A DNA stretch of 64,000 nucleotides. It comes from Ruminococcus sp. (GTDB lineage Bacteria > Bacillota > Clostridia > Oscillospirales > Acutalibacteraceae). The stretch lies in NCBI GenBank assembly GCA_017416065.1, contig JAFQDM010000017.1, forward strand, positions 1-64,000, given 5' to 3'. The position numbers and the translations under genes were made by a program. Under the pieces are notes generated by a model, which saw only the letters and a program-made list of their open reading frames with translations, made no database searches and was not told the origin of the DNA. This document shows, one piece after another, positions 25,602 to 34,455 of the stretch. Numbering within the stretch: position 1 is the stretch's first letter; each line of letters opens with the position of its first letter.

Positions 25602-26954
25602 ATGGAAAACAACCACATTTTTCAAACCTATATGCCGCTTATTGCAGATCTGGTATGCTTTCTCGTATGGTTTTCTATGCCGTCAAAAATGCTTGAATTT
25701 AAAAAAGAAAAACGTTGGATATTCTTTGTCGCAATGGGAATCCAAATGGCTTTTGCTGTTGTATGCAGATCCAGTCCCGTTATGTTAACCTCTCCGTTAA
25801 AAACTATTATTCTTTTGTCTGTTCTGTTAGTGTATTTGTTTTTATGTTATGAAGAAACCAAAGGACAAAAGCTCATTGCATTTGCTCTTTGGGTAGTAAC
25901 CATGACCATAGCAGATATGATGGCGGTAATAATAATGTCTCTGCTTCAGATCAGTACGACCAAACCAATCGGCGGCTTGCCGGTCCACCTTATAAGCGGA
26001 CTTATTGTGGCAGTTTTTTCCTATTTTCTAATGTTTGCCACAAGTATTGTGTATAATAAGATCAGGCGCAAAAATGTGACAAATAAATTGTGGCAATTTC
26101 ATATTGTTATTATGTCTCAGTTATTGCTCTTGCTTACCATCGGATACTGTTCTTATAAAAACGACTACACCATCGAAAGCATGCTGATAAGGTCCCCTGC
26201 ATATACGATTTTACTCATTATCACTGTAGTTTTTGCCATTCTTGCAGATGTTTTCCTGTACAAAATCCTTCTCACTAATTCTCAGAATTACGAGCTGAAG
26301 CGTGAGCTTGAGATAATACAGGCAAAAGAAAGCCTGGAGCTTGAATATTACGAAAAGCTTGAAAAAAACATAAATGAAACTCGCAAGCTTAATCATGATT
26401 TTTCAAATGCAGTTATGGTAATTGAAAACATCATAACCTCAAGCGAAATATCAGAAAACAAAAAGCTTGCTTCAGACGTGTTGGAAGGAATCAAGGATAC
26501 CCTGAAGAAAACCCGAATCAAATATTACTGCGAAAACGAACTGATAAATTTAATTGTTTTAAACAAATCCGAAATAATACAGAACGCTGACATCGACTTT
26601 TCTGCAAACCTAAATCTTCCGCAAAACATTAATATAAAAAAATTTGACCTGTGCAGAATATTCACTAACATACTTGACAATGCATACGATGCCTGTATGA
26701 TGTCACGTAGAAGAGAAAATGCCTTTATTGTGCTATCCTCTGTGATAACTTCTGACAGCCTATGTATCACTTGTGAAAATTACTATGATACAGCCATAAA
26801 TAAAAACCACGATAGCTTTAAAAGCACCAAACACAATCACAAAGGCTTTGGCATAGAAGTCCTGAAGGAAATATCCAAAAAATACAATGGATACGTATCC
26901 ATTCAGACCGAAAACAACGTTTTTACAATTAAAATTTATTTGAAGATCAGCTAA
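25602..26954 (+). CDS. GHKL-type sensor histidine kinase (AgrC-like)
   Basis: 450 residues. The N-terminal half (1-220) has six or seven hydrophobic helices, as in peptide-sensing AgrC/ComD kinases. A coiled coil (about 225-260) leads to the phospho-acceptor region (RKLNHDFSN, His near 265) and a GHKL ATPase domain with NILDNAYDAC (N box) and GFGIEVLKEI (G box). AAAAGGAGC precedes the ATG. It should phosphorylate the regulator encoded just upstream in response to an extracellular ligand, plausibly a peptide exported by the NHLM machine. A hairpin terminator follows. Confidence 0.92.
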   Translation: MENNHIFQTYMPLIADLVCFLVWFSMPSKMLEFKKEKRWIFFVAMGIQMAFAVVCRSSPVMLTSPLKTIILLSVLLVYLFLCYEETKGQKLIAFALWVVTMTIADMMAVIIMSLLQISTTKPIGGLPVHLISGLIVAVFSYFLMFATSIVYNKIRRKNVTNKLWQFHIVIMSQLLLLLTIGYCSYKNDYTIESMLIRSPAYTILLIITVVFAILADVFLYKILLTNSQNYELKRELEIIQAKESLELEYYEKLEKNINETRKLNHDFSNAVMVIENIITSSEISENKKLASDVLEGIKDTLKKTRIKYYCENELINLIVLNKSEIIQNADIDFSANLNLPQNINIKKFDLCRIFTNILDNAYDACMMSRRRENAFIVLSSVITSDSLCITCENYYDTAINKNHDSFKSTKHNHKGFGIEVLKEISKKYNGYVSIQTENNVFTIKIYLKIS

Positions 26955-26976
26955 TTATATTTACCCCTAATTAAAT

Positions 26977-27005
26977 TCACCTGCCATATGCGGCGGGTGA
27001 TTTTT
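26977..27005 (+). terminator. Rho-independent terminator of the two-component operon
   Basis: CACCTGCC and GGCGGGTG form an 8-bp stem with one G-U pair and a 6-base loop, followed by five T residues. It lies 22 bp after the histidine kinase stop codon. Confidence 0.85.
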
Positions 27006-27045
27006 CTGTAACCACATTTTAACAACAGTAACCTTGGACAAATTA

Positions 27046-27118
27046 TACTAATTTTAGCGGTATATGTCAATCTCAACAGCTATTTTGTACAGTAATTTTA
27101 CTAATTTGCGCAGTATAT
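27046..27118 (+). promoter_or_regulatory. Duplicated 20-bp element before the XRE regulator
   Basis: TACTAATTTTAGCGGTATAT (27046-27065) and a second copy at 27099-27118 agree at 17 of 20 bases, with starts 53 bp apart, about five helical turns. The second copy ends inside the TATAAT-like -10 just before the gene. It may be a looped operator for autoregulation or a duplicated promoter. Confidence 0.5.
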
Positions 27119-27141
27119 AATATAATAAAGAGGTGTTTGAG

Positions 27142-27450
27142 ATGGCTTATGAATTTATTCGCGAACGAATTACAGCATTACGGCTAAAAAAAGGTGTGTC
27201 CGAATATAAAATGAGCATTGATTTGGGGCACAGCAAGGGATATATTCAAAGCATTTCTTCAGGCAGAGCCCTCCCGTCTTTGCAGGAGTTTTTGTATATA
27301 TGCGAATACTTCGAAATTACTCCTCAGGAATTCTTCAGATCTAAAGAAGAAAACACCATACTCATAAACAGCATCATAAAAGAACTCAGAAATATGAGTG
27401 ATGAGGATTTAGAATTAATACTTAACTTCATAAAAAGGATGAAAAAATAG
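27142..27450 (+). CDS. Small XRE-family HTH regulator
   Basis: 102 residues. The N-terminal helix-turn-helix (about 5-65) shows FIRERITALRLKKGVSEYKMS and the recognition-helix region SKGYIQSISSG. A short helical C-terminal tail (DEDLELILNFIKRM) is typical of dimerising phage-repressor-like proteins. I start at the ATG at 27142 because AAAGAGGTG lies 6 nt before it; the GTG at 27133 is within the Shine-Dalgarno region. It is a single-gene unit between terminators. Its target is unknown, possibly its own repeated promoter element. Confidence 0.88.
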   Translation: MAYEFIRERITALRLKKGVSEYKMSIDLGHSKGYIQSISSGRALPSLQEFLYICEYFEITPQEFFRSKEENTILINSIIKELRNMSDEDLELILNFIKRMKK

Positions 27451-27477
27451 ATTTCTTGAATCTTCTGTAAAATAACA

Positions 27478-27523
27478 AAAGAGAGAACAAAGCGAATAAA
27501 ATTCCGTAATGTTCTCTCTTTTT
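27478..27523. terminator. Bidirectional terminator between XRE gene and cohesin-like gene
   Basis: A 12-bp perfect stem (27478-27489 with 27510-27521) has an A-run before and a T-run after, so it can end the rightward XRE transcript and the leftward cohesin-like transcript, whose genes converge here. Confidence 0.85.
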
Positions 27524-27599
27524 AGTTATACATCAATATTATTTATTATATTACTTATTGCGGTATTGCGTCCGAAACAGCTCACTGTCTGCAGGATAT

Positions 27600-28379
27600 C
27601 TATTCATCCTGCATATCATCCGACTTCCCGTCAATAGGTACATGCTCTTTGTTTTTAGTCGCAGCTTTTACTCCGTATTTATATGCACAATACCCGACCA
27701 AACACAAAAGCACGAGCACTGCCGCCACAGATGCCACTATCAGGATCACGTCATATTCTGCCTTTTCAATGCTCGTGTAAGAGTTCGAGTTTGCGCTTTC
27801 CTCTTCGGAGCTTGTAGATGTAGGCTCATCCTGTGCACTCGCCGCCTCCGCCTTATCCGATTTGACGGATTCCTTCCGCCCTGAGCCGTTGTCGGATCCC
27901 GTCGGGGCATCCACCTGCACAATCGAACTCTCTGCCTTGCTGACCTGCACATCCGAAGCATCTCCGTCAACAACCTGCATCACGCTAAGGGACATAGGAA
28001 ACTCTCCGCTTTCCAAGGCTTTGAATTTAAGCTCTGCAAGCGGCGATTTGCCACTGCAGTCTGCACCTTCCTCGCAAAGATATACAAGCCTGACGAGCCC
28101 CGCCTCAGTTGCATTCACACTGCACCGAGCCCGAGCATCTGTTACCGATGCAGACCTATACTCCACAGCATCCGCATCATATTCAACTTCTGCAATAAAG
28201 GCACAGACCTCTCTGTCAGCCTTACACTCCAAAGAAACGGTGAATAGCCTGCCCCGCTTCACCTGTGCCTGTGACAGGGAAAACTCACACCCTGCCGACG
28301 ATGCGCTTACAGCAACGGACAATGCCAGGCTCAAGCAAATAAAAAAGCAGAAAAGTTTTTCTCTAAAATCACGCCCCAT
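27600..28379 (-). CDS. Membrane-anchored cohesin-like protein
   Basis: 259 residues from the ATG at 28379, which overlaps the stop codon of the preceding regulator (TGATG), so translation is coupled. A signal peptide (about 1-30) is followed by a beta-sandwich domain (about 33-150) with the cohesin pattern: FSLSQAQVKRGRLFTVSLE, the AEVEYDADAVEY segment and LAELKFKALESG. A Ser/Glu/Asp-rich linker leads to a transmembrane helix (about 213-238) and a short basic tail. Cohesins bind dockerins. A dockerin-bearing glycosidase is encoded at 34456-39111. It could be a cell-surface anchoring scaffoldin with a single cohesin. Similar folds occur in non-cellulosomal adhesins, so the assignment is moderate. 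Confidence 0.65.
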   Translation of the reverse strand: MGRDFREKLFCFFICLSLALSVAVSASSAGCEFSLSQAQVKRGRLFTVSLECKADREVCAFIAEVEYDADAVEYRSASVTDARARCSVNATEAGLVRLVYLCEEGADCSGKSPLAELKFKALESGEFPMSLSVMQVVDGDASDVQVSKAESSIVQVDAPTGSDNGSGRKESVKSDKAEAASAQDEPTSTSSEEESANSNSYTSIEKAEYDVILIVASVAAVLVLLCLVGYCAYKYGVKAATKNKEHVPIDGKSDDMQDE

Positions 28380-28969
28380 CACTTTACCCCGTATTTGCAT
28401 TTTATGAACTTCATATTTCCGAATTCAAACTTATCCTTTTCCAGCTTTTGCGGGAGCTCTCGGCTCTCTATGAATTCGTCTGTGATCAACACCAAAAACT
28501 GCCTGTCTCCCCGTTGCGCCAGATAATATTGGTCTTTGCAGTTTTTGATCTCATTAAATACATCTGCCGTTCCAAAGGGGGCATCTGTAAAGATTCCAAG
28601 CAGATTATCAAATATGCGCTGTCCCTTTGTAAGCTTTTCCCTTGCAATAAGCGGAACAATATCTGCATCAGGGAACTTCTCTTTAACAACTGTGTCCTTT
28701 TTCTCACGCGTGCCCTTTCCGGCATACAAAGAAAGATCCACACTCTCTTTGAGTATATGCTTACAAGCGCCGTCACCCTCGCTTAAAAGATAATCCACGC
28801 TCACGCCCAAAAGCTCAGCCAACGCCTTCAGGTTCTCCACGTCGGGAATGCCCTTGTCCGTCTCCCATTTTGCAACTGCAGAACGGGACACCCTGAGCTT
28901 CTGAGCAAGCACCTCCTGAGATAATCCCATCCGATTTCTTGAAAGTTTAAGTTTTTCACCTAAGGTCAT
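28379..28969 (-). CDS. XRE-family transcriptional regulator with C-terminal extension
   Basis: 196 residues. The N-terminal HTH (about 1-65) shows LKLSRNRMGLSQEVLAQKL, SRSAVAKWETDKGIP and LLGVSVDYLLS, typical of XRE regulators. The rest (about 75-196) is a mixed alpha/beta region that I do not recognise. The gene overlaps the cohesin-like gene by one base, so the pair forms an operon. It might sense the substrate state for the surface protein. AAAAGGAGGCGG precedes the ATG, and a near-consensus promoter lies upstream. Confidence 0.88.
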   Translation of the reverse strand: MTLGEKLKLSRNRMGLSQEVLAQKLRVSRSAVAKWETDKGIPDVENLKALAELLGVSVDYLLSEGDGACKHILKESVDLSLYAGKGTREKKDTVVKEKFPDADIVPLIAREKLTKGQRIFDNLLGIFTDAPFGTADVFNEIKNCKDQYYLAQRGDRQFLVLITDEFIESRELPQKLEKDKFEFGNMKFIKCKYGVK

Positions 28970-28995
28970 TTTTGCCGCCTCCTTTTTCTGCTTCT

Positions 28996-29024
28996 AATTT
29001 AACCGAACCGCCTCTTTATGTCAA
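28996..29024 (-). promoter_or_regulatory. Promoter of the XRE/cohesin-like operon
   Basis: Consensus TTGACA (29019-29024) and TAAATT (28996-29001) are 17 bp apart on the minus strand, 27 bp before the ATG. Confidence 0.75.
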
Positions 29025-29074
29025 GAAACGCTCTGTAACACTGCTGTTACGCTGAGGAACATTTGCATATTAAT

Positions 29075-29107
29075 AACGCCTGAGGGTGAAAATCACCGTC
29101 AGGCGTT
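29075..29107 (-). terminator. Terminator hairpin of the ABC importer operon
   Basis: A 9-bp perfect outer stem (29075-29083 with 29099-29107) continues, after one mismatch, into a 5-bp inner stem with an AAA loop, 26 bp after the permease stop codon. The T-tail on the minus strand is weak (TTATTAAT). Confidence 0.7.
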
Positions 29108-29132
29108 GATTTATGTATGCAAAGTGAACTGT

Positions 29133-30764
29133 TTATACTTCTTCAGTCTCAAGAGGAGGAGCAAGGATGTTTGCATCTTCCTTGGCAATTTTCTTTTTGA
29201 CTGCAAAAGCTATACCCTTCTCCAGCAGATTCACCAGAAGAATAAGCAGGGAAACCATGGCCGTACCCTCAATAAATGACTGTGACTCAAGCTGAGGAAT
29301 CAGCAGGGACAAAGGCATTGTACGGAAGTTCATCAGGAAGGATACCGCAGAGATGGTGATCATGGCATTTACAAAGAAATAGCTGTACATCTCTACAATG
29401 GTGGCTTTGGTACCGGGAATGTAAACGGAGAAGAGGAGCCTCATTCTGTTAATTCCCAGGGAATCTGCCACATCCTCTAAGTTCGGATTAAACTTTGAGA
29501 GGGAATTGTATGCAAGCAGATATGGGGATGAGAAAAAGTGAGCGATGTTTACAACCACCAGAATAAATATTGTGCCGTAAATGGGAACGTTCTTGAAGGT
29601 AAGCACGTAGGAAAGACCCAGAACGATTCCGGGCACAGCCAGAGAAAGCATACTGATAAAGTGAAGCATTCCGTTTGATACTGACTTCTTGCTTCTTGCG
29701 GTTACATATGCGGAGAAGTAAGAAAGACAAGTACCCACCAGAGATGAAAGCAATGCAATTGCAACGGAATTGATGAAATACTGACCTATACCTGAGGAGA
29801 GAAGCTTCTTTGCCGTTTCAAGGCTGAAAGACATATCTATGGGATACTGCTTCACGAAGCTTAACAGCACAAATGCAAATACAGGCAGGCAAAGAAGAAC
29901 TATAACCACCGCAAGCACGATGTATATGATCGTATCTCTTGTCTTGTTTTCTTCTATTTTGTAAGCCTTTGTAACAGTACTGCCGGAGGCATTGATTCCG
30001 CTGTTTCTAAGATCCATAATAAATGCAACCAAAGCAGGAAGCAAAAGAACCACGCCTATTACCGCACCGCCTGAGAAGTTCATCATACCAATAACCTCGC
30101 GGTACATATAAACAGGCAGAGTCATTGCCGTGCCGCCTGTCATAAGAGCAACACCGTAGTCTGTGAATATCATTGTGAACACCGCAAGAACTGCAGATAC
30201 AATAGTGCGGCGCATAGAGGGCAGAGTTATGGACAAGAACTGTCTGAACTTAGACATTCCCAGCACACTTGCCGCTTCATAGATGGTGAAGTCCTCATAC
30301 TGGAAGGAATCGTTAAACATAAGGAAGGACACGGGGAAGGAATAGAGCACGGAGCCCATAACTATTCCCGTATATCCGTAAAGGTTTATGTTAAGTCCCA
30401 AAAGATTTGTGATGATTCCGTTGTCACCAAAAAGGAACACAAGACCCATACCGTGAGAAATACTGGGAATAAGCATAGGCATTGTAAAAAGCACCACAAA
30501 AAGTGATTTGAATTTGATATTGGAGCGATTAATCATCCACGCAAGCGCAAAAGAAAGACAAACAGAGATCACAGTTGCAATAACCGTTGTTATTACTGAA
30601 TTTTTAAGCATTGGCCAAAACTGCGCTGAAGACAAGACCTCGCTGACGTTACCGCCTCTGATATTGCTGAACAAAAAGCCTATGGGCAGAACAATGCTTA
30701 CCAGAAGATACGCTATCAGCAGGTACTTCGCGCCAAAATAGCCTTTATTCTTCTTAACCTTCAT
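29133..30764 (-). CDS. ABC importer permease, fused two-domain type (iron(III)-like)
   Basis: 543 residues from the ATG at 30764, which has GACGAGG upstream and overlaps the ATPase gene by 11 bp. About twelve transmembrane helices form two copies of the binding-protein-dependent permease domain. Each has an EAA loop: YEAASVLGMSKFRQF (about 190) and LEDVADSLGINRMRLL (about 440). A fused FbpB-like permease is typical of iron(III), phosphonate and thiamine importers. The adjacent binding protein is of the iron(III)/2-aminoethylphosphonate class, so the substrate is not certain. Confidence 0.88.
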   Translation of the reverse strand: MKVKKNKGYFGAKYLLIAYLLVSIVLPIGFLFSNIRGGNVSEVLSSAQFWPMLKNSVITTVIATVISVCLSFALAWMINRSNIKFKSLFVVLFTMPMLIPSISHGMGLVFLFGDNGIITNLLGLNINLYGYTGIVMGSVLYSFPVSFLMFNDSFQYEDFTIYEAASVLGMSKFRQFLSITLPSMRRTIVSAVLAVFTMIFTDYGVALMTGGTAMTLPVYMYREVIGMMNFSGGAVIGVVLLLPALVAFIMDLRNSGINASGSTVTKAYKIEENKTRDTIIYIVLAVVIVLLCLPVFAFVLLSFVKQYPIDMSFSLETAKKLLSSGIGQYFINSVAIALLSSLVGTCLSYFSAYVTARSKKSVSNGMLHFISMLSLAVPGIVLGLSYVLTFKNVPIYGTIFILVVVNIAHFFSSPYLLAYNSLSKFNPNLEDVADSLGINRMRLLFSVYIPGTKATIVEMYSYFFVNAMITISAVSFLMNFRTMPLSLLIPQLESQSFIEGTAMVSLLILLVNLLEKGIAFAVKKKIAKEDANILAPPLETEEV

Positions 30765-31536
30765 ACTTACCTCGTCCTGTGTATCTGGAAAGATCCTGAT
30801 ACTTCTTATCAAGCTGTTCTACCACAAACTCCTTTATGTAGTCGTTTGCAGGATTCTGATAGAGCTCAAGGGGAGTTGCCATCTGCTCAATGTTGCCCTC
30901 GCTCATAACCATAATACGGTCACTGAGGAAGAACGCCTCCTCCTGGTCGTGAGTAATAAAGAGCATCGTTGCGTTGAACTTCTTCTGCAAAGATTTAAGC
31001 TCCGCCTTCATAATCTCTCGGTTTGTAACGTCAAGAGCAGAAATAGGCTCGTCAAGAAGGATAACGTCGGGATTCATTGCAAGTGTACGGGCAATGGCAA
31101 CTCTCTGCTGCTGTCCGCCTGAAAGCTGGTGGGGACGCTTGTGCATCTGGTCTGTAAGCCCCACCTGCTCAATGGTGCGCATAGCAATTTCCTTTGCCTG
31201 TTTTTTGGTTTCTTTTCTGAGAGTCAGAGCATACTGCACGTTCTGCAGTACGGTCATATTGGGGAACAAAGCATAGTTCTGGAACACGATTCCCATACCT
31301 CTGTCAAAGCTTGCAAATCCGGAGATATCCTGTCCGCCTTTGATGATCTCTCCAGCGTCTGCCTTTTCAAGACCGATGAGGATTCTCAGAAGTGTGGTCT
31401 TACCGCAGCCTGAAGGACCCAATATAGAAAGGAATTCTCCCTCCATAAGGTCAAAGCTAATGTTATTGAGTACGGTTTTTCCTGCATATGTTTTGCTCAG
31501 ATTCTTTACTGAGAGCTTTGTATTTAGTACTTCCAT
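30754..31536 (-). CDS. ABC importer ATP-binding protein (FbpC/PotA-like)
   Basis: 260 residues with Walker [10 protein letters not shown] (about 38), Q-loop FQNYALFPN, signature [13 protein letters not shown], Walker [12 protein letters not shown] and H-loop ITHDQEEA. The last ~30 residues are short, without the TOBE-type C-terminal domain seen in many FbpC/PotA proteins. It energises uptake by the fused permease. The start overlaps the end of the binding-protein gene by 13 bp and the end overlaps the permease gene, so the three genes form one tightly coupled operon. Confidence 0.92.
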   Translation of the reverse strand: MEVLNTKLSVKNLSKTYAGKTVLNNISFDLMEGEFLSILGPSGCGKTTLLRILIGLEKADAGEIIKGGQDISGFASFDRGMGIVFQNYALFPNMTVLQNVQYALTLRKETKKQAKEIAMRTIEQVGLTDQMHKRPHQLSGGQQQRVAIARTLAMNPDVILLDEPISALDVTNREIMKAELKSLQKKFNATMLFITHDQEEAFFLSDRIMVMSEGNIEQMATPLELYQNPANDYIKEFVVEQLDKKYQDLSRYTGRGKYEG

Positions 31537-32504
31537 ATTGACAGCAGCCTCTCTTTCGCCAAATAGTCCTGAATTCCCGTCATATCTGCATAGGGAATAT
31601 CTGTGGGATAGTTTTCTATGTAATTCATCTGCCCGTCATAAATGGTCTCGGGACAGAAATACTCTTTGTCATACTTGAGGAAGCTGTTGATTATAAAATC
31701 AAACACCTCTTCAACGCCCTTTTTGCCCTCGTGTCCCTTTATGATAGCTGTGCCTGTAAGGGAATAGGGTGATCCCTCCTGAGGGAAGATGATATCAAAG
31801 GGCTGACCGTCGTTCATTTCGCTGATTCCCTGGAAGGTGAGAGCAAGTCCCACCGCGATCTCGCCCTGCTTGAGGAGCTTTATCGGACCCGAGCCGGATT
31901 CGGTAAACTGCTTCAGGTTGGGGTAGAGCTTATCTACAAACTCAAGGGTAGCCTCTTCGCCCCACTCATTGACCCAGTTCTTATAGAAGAAATAGCCCGT
32001 GCCTGAGGATTTGGGGTCAGGCATTGCAACCAAGCCCTTGTACTCAGGCTTGAGCAGATCCTCGTAAGACTGAGGAGCCTCCAATCCATGCTTTGCAAGG
32101 ATGTCTTTATTAACGATTATAGCGCCTGCCTGCTTCTCCCAGGTTACCCACAGATTCTCGTTATCCTCCGGGGTAAGCCCCTCCAGATAAGGGATTCTGC
32201 TTTTGCCGGAGATATCCGCAAGCTCACCTTTAATCTTGTTCATATATCCCGTTTCAAGGCCAACGAGGATGTCTACCTCCGTGTCCTCTCCCTCCGCAAA
32301 AACCTTTGCGGCGGATTTGCCTGTGGACATATAGGTTACAACCACGTTGTAATGTGGGAATTCCTCTGCCAGCTGCTCCTGCAAAGCATCATTTCTGAAC
32401 TGCTCAGAGGAAGCGCAGACAACTATCGTTTCCTTTGAGCCAAAATCAGCAAAGAAGGTAAACAACAGCGTTATTACCAGCAACACCAATAAACCTTTTT
32501 TCAT
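31524..32504 (-). CDS. ABC importer solute-binding protein (iron(III)-class)
   Basis: 326 residues, first gene of the importer operon. A hydrophobic N-terminus (about 3-22) is followed by a periplasmic-binding-protein type 2 fold with VVCASSEQF, WEKQAGAIIVNKDIL and PDPKSSGTGYFF. There is no lipobox Cys at the usual place, so the N-terminus may stay as a membrane anchor, which is unusual for a Gram-positive binding protein. Family resemblance is to Fe(III)- and 2-aminoethylphosphonate-binding proteins. The gene follows a leader with an intrinsic-terminator hairpin, suggesting attenuation. GATCGAGGTG precedes the ATG. Confidence 0.87.
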   Translation of the reverse strand: MKKGLLVLLVITLLFTFFADFGSKETIVVCASSEQFRNDALQEQLAEEFPHYNVVVTYMSTGKSAAKVFAEGEDTEVDILVGLETGYMNKIKGELADISGKSRIPYLEGLTPEDNENLWVTWEKQAGAIIVNKDILAKHGLEAPQSYEDLLKPEYKGLVAMPDPKSSGTGYFFYKNWVNEWGEEATLEFVDKLYPNLKQFTESGSGPIKLLKQGEIAVGLALTFQGISEMNDGQPFDIIFPQEGSPYSLTGTAIIKGHEGKKGVEEVFDFIINSFLKYDKEYFCPETIYDGQMNYIENYPTDIPYADMTGIQDYLAKERLLSIWKY

Positions 32505-32573
32505 TTTTGCACCTCGATCTTCGGCATTTTGCCGCGTCGTTCAATTAAGCCCTGTAGTCAAGAGCTGTATGAA

Positions 32574-32627
32574 ACAAAAAGAACCCCTAACTAATATAAA
32601 TATACATGGTTTACATTCGCAGGGGTT
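32574..32627 (-). terminator. Attenuator-like hairpin in the importer leader
   Basis: Between promoter and first gene, AACCCCT (32621-32627) pairs with AGGGGTT (32582-32588). An inner 8-bp stem (AATGTAAA with TTTATATT) extends the structure, and CTTTTTGTTT follows. This is an intrinsic terminator in the leader, about 10 nt after the predicted transcription start. It would stop most transcription before the importer genes unless an antiterminating event occurs. Confidence 0.75.
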
Positions 32628-32644
32628 AATGTTCATTTTTAATC

Positions 32645-32673
32645 ATAATACATTCTTTTTGAAACATTGTCAA
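32645..32673 (-). promoter_or_regulatory. Strong sigma-A promoter of the importer operon
   Basis: Consensus TTGACA (32668-32673) and TATTAT (32645-32650) are 17 bp apart on the minus strand, about 140 bp before the binding-protein ATG. The remaining sequence up to 32883 holds only the hydrogenase terminator and AT-rich DNA without a gene. Confidence 0.8.
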
Positions 32674-32824
32674 GAATTTTTTCTCAAAAAAACGACCCAA
32701 AAATCATTTTTGCGCATTTTTAGCTGCATTTCCTGAACTTTTCCCGACAATTCGCCCTCACCAGAGAAGATCCCACAACACCGTTCAGCAAGATCAGATC
32801 CACACCAAAAATATGTTTTATACA

Positions 32825-32865
32825 TAAAAAATGAACAGACCGACTGTGAAAACACAATCAGCCTG
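32825..32865 (-). terminator. Rho-independent terminator of the hydrogenase gene
   Basis: A 13-bp stem with several G-U pairs (32853-32865 with 32836-32848) and a TTTT loop is followed by TTCATTTTTT on the minus strand, 19 bp after the stop codon. Confidence 0.8.
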
Positions 32866-32883
32866 CCCGATATCTAATAATTT

Positions 32884-34308
32884 TTAATCTTCCATAGACG
32901 ATACTGCCTCTGAAATTGTTTTGCGGGTAGCGGTGCGGCTGTACTTTTCAACCTTTGCTTTGTTGATCTCGCCATGGGTCAGGCATCCTGCACCGCCTAC
33001 ACAGCCTCCCGTACACGCCATTCCCTCAATAAAGTTGGCATCCAGAGCGTTTTTGCTTTTCTTAAGGAGTGCGGATTTACAAGCTTCTATTCCGTCGCAG
33101 GAGAGGGGCCTCAGCTCAAACTCTCTGCCGCTTTCTGCAATTCCTTCCTTAACTGCCTCGGCAAGTCCTCCGCAACGGGCAAAGATCCTGCCAAAATACG
33201 AGGCGCTGTCCAGCTCCTCCTCCGCAAGGGCAGTAATATCAATATCTTTGCTGTCAAACAATGCCTGCAGCTCCTCAAAGGTCAGCACGCTGTCCACGTA
33301 ATCTCTTACGGAGGCCTTCTTTGCCTCTGCTTTCTTTGCCGTGCAGGGACCAACAAATATCACCTTTGCAGAACCGTCTCTTTCCTTGAGCCACCTTGCA
33401 AGGGTTGCCATGGGAGAAAGGTTCTTGGAAACAAAAGACTCAAGATGCGGAAACGCCTTGTACACGTAATCCACAAAGGCAGGACAGCAGGAGCTTGTAA
33501 GAAAGCCTTTCTCCGTAAGCTCCGCACTTTCTGCCTGAGCAACCATATCTGCTCCCAGAGCTGCTTCCACAACCTCCGTAAAGCCCAACTCCTTGAGGCC
33601 CTTGATGACCTGCCCCGGCAAAGCGTATTTAAACTGGCTGGAAATTGCGGGAGCCACCATAGCGTACACCTTGTAGTTCCTGCCTCGGTCGCTTTTCTTT
33701 ATGATATCTATTACATCCAGTATATAGGATTTATCCGTAATGGCGCCAAAGGGACACTGATACACACAGGCTCCGCACTGAATACATTTATTGTTATTTA
33801 TCTCTGCGGCGTTTTCCTCCGTAATAGAGATCGCCTTCACCTTGCAGGCAATCTGGCAGGGACGCTTGCGGTTGATAATGGCAAAATAAGGACACACCTT
33901 GGCACAAGCTCCGCATTCGACACACTTTGATTTATCAATGTGCGCCACATGGTTGTGATCAAAGGAGATCGCTCCTCTTTTACACACGTCCTCGCATCTG
34001 TGAGCAAGGCAACCTCTGCAGGAATCCGTCACCTCGTAGCCTGCTGCAGGACACTCATCGCAGGCAATATCTATAACCTCGATCACGTTTGGGTTATCCT
34101 TGTTGCCGCCCATAGCAATGCGAACTCGCTCGGAAAGTATGGCTCGTTCCTTATAAACACAGCAACGCATCGTGGGGGTTTTGCCGGGCACTATCGCTTT
34201 GGGAATATCCAGCACATTCTCAAGCAAGGTTCCCTGCCACGCACGGCGGGCAACCTCCCGAAGCACTTTGTATTTCAGATGTTGTACCTTTGTATCAAAC
34301 TTTCTCAT
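32884..34308 (-). CDS. Monomeric [FeFe] hydrogenase, group B type
   Basis: 474 residues. Cys clusters come first: a CDEC...CRGC region (about 84-105), then two [4Fe-4S] ferredoxin motifs, CVECGACAKVCP (about 127) and CIQCGACVYQCP (about 175). The H-cluster domain follows, with the three signatures in variant form: TSSCCPAFVDY (L1), VGPCTAKKAEA (L2) and EGMACTGGCVGGAGC (L3). The variant L1 (Ala-Phe where group A has xW) fits the group B monomeric clade. The enzyme interconverts protons and H2 with ferredoxin. Maturases HydE/F/G are not in the window. AAGGAGAAAAC precedes the ATG. Confidence 0.93.
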   Translation of the reverse strand: MRKFDTKVQHLKYKVLREVARRAWQGTLLENVLDIPKAIVPGKTPTMRCCVYKERAILSERVRIAMGGNKDNPNVIEVIDIACDECPAAGYEVTDSCRGCLAHRCEDVCKRGAISFDHNHVAHIDKSKCVECGACAKVCPYFAIINRKRPCQIACKVKAISITEENAAEINNNKCIQCGACVYQCPFGAITDKSYILDVIDIIKKSDRGRNYKVYAMVAPAISSQFKYALPGQVIKGLKELGFTEVVEAALGADMVAQAESAELTEKGFLTSSCCPAFVDYVYKAFPHLESFVSKNLSPMATLARWLKERDGSAKVIFVGPCTAKKAEAKKASVRDYVDSVLTFEELQALFDSKDIDITALAEEELDSASYFGRIFARCGGLAEAVKEGIAESGREFELRPLSCDGIEACKSALLKKSKNALDANFIEGMACTGGCVGGAGCLTHGEINKAKVEKYSRTATRKTISEAVSSMED

Positions 34309-34352
34309 TGTTTTCTCCTTGAAAAAGAATTATTGCTTTCGCCAGATTGTTA

Positions 34353-34381
34353 ATTATATCACAAAGTTTTGCATCAATCAA
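34353..34381 (-). promoter_or_regulatory. Promoter of the hydrogenase gene
   Basis: TTGATT (34376-34381) and TATAAT (34353-34358) are 17 bp apart with a TGA extension before the -10 (extended -10), 45 bp before the ATG. Confidence 0.75.
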
Positions 34382-34391
34382 CCTTTACAGC

Positions 34392-34426
34392 AAAAAAGAA
34401 GGCTCCCGTTTTAAGCGGGAACCTTC
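34392..34426 (-). terminator. Terminator of the dockerin glycosidase gene
   Basis: GAAGGTTCCCG (34416-34426) pairs over 11 bp with CGGGAGCCTTC (34398-34408), followed by TTTTTTG on the minus strand, 30 bp after the stop codon. Confidence 0.9.
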
Positions 34427-34455
34427 CTGAATAATTTATTTTACATCAATGCAGA

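Noticed and set aside
32505..32627. Thiamine or other known riboswitch before the importer
   Set aside because: No THI-box or other conserved aptamer motif; the hairpin begins almost at the transcription start, leaving no room for an aptamer before it.
32974..33930. 318-codon plus-strand frame
   Set aside because: It lies entirely opposite the hydrogenase gene, has no ribosome-binding site, and its product is Cys/Ala/Gly-rich without a recognisable domain.
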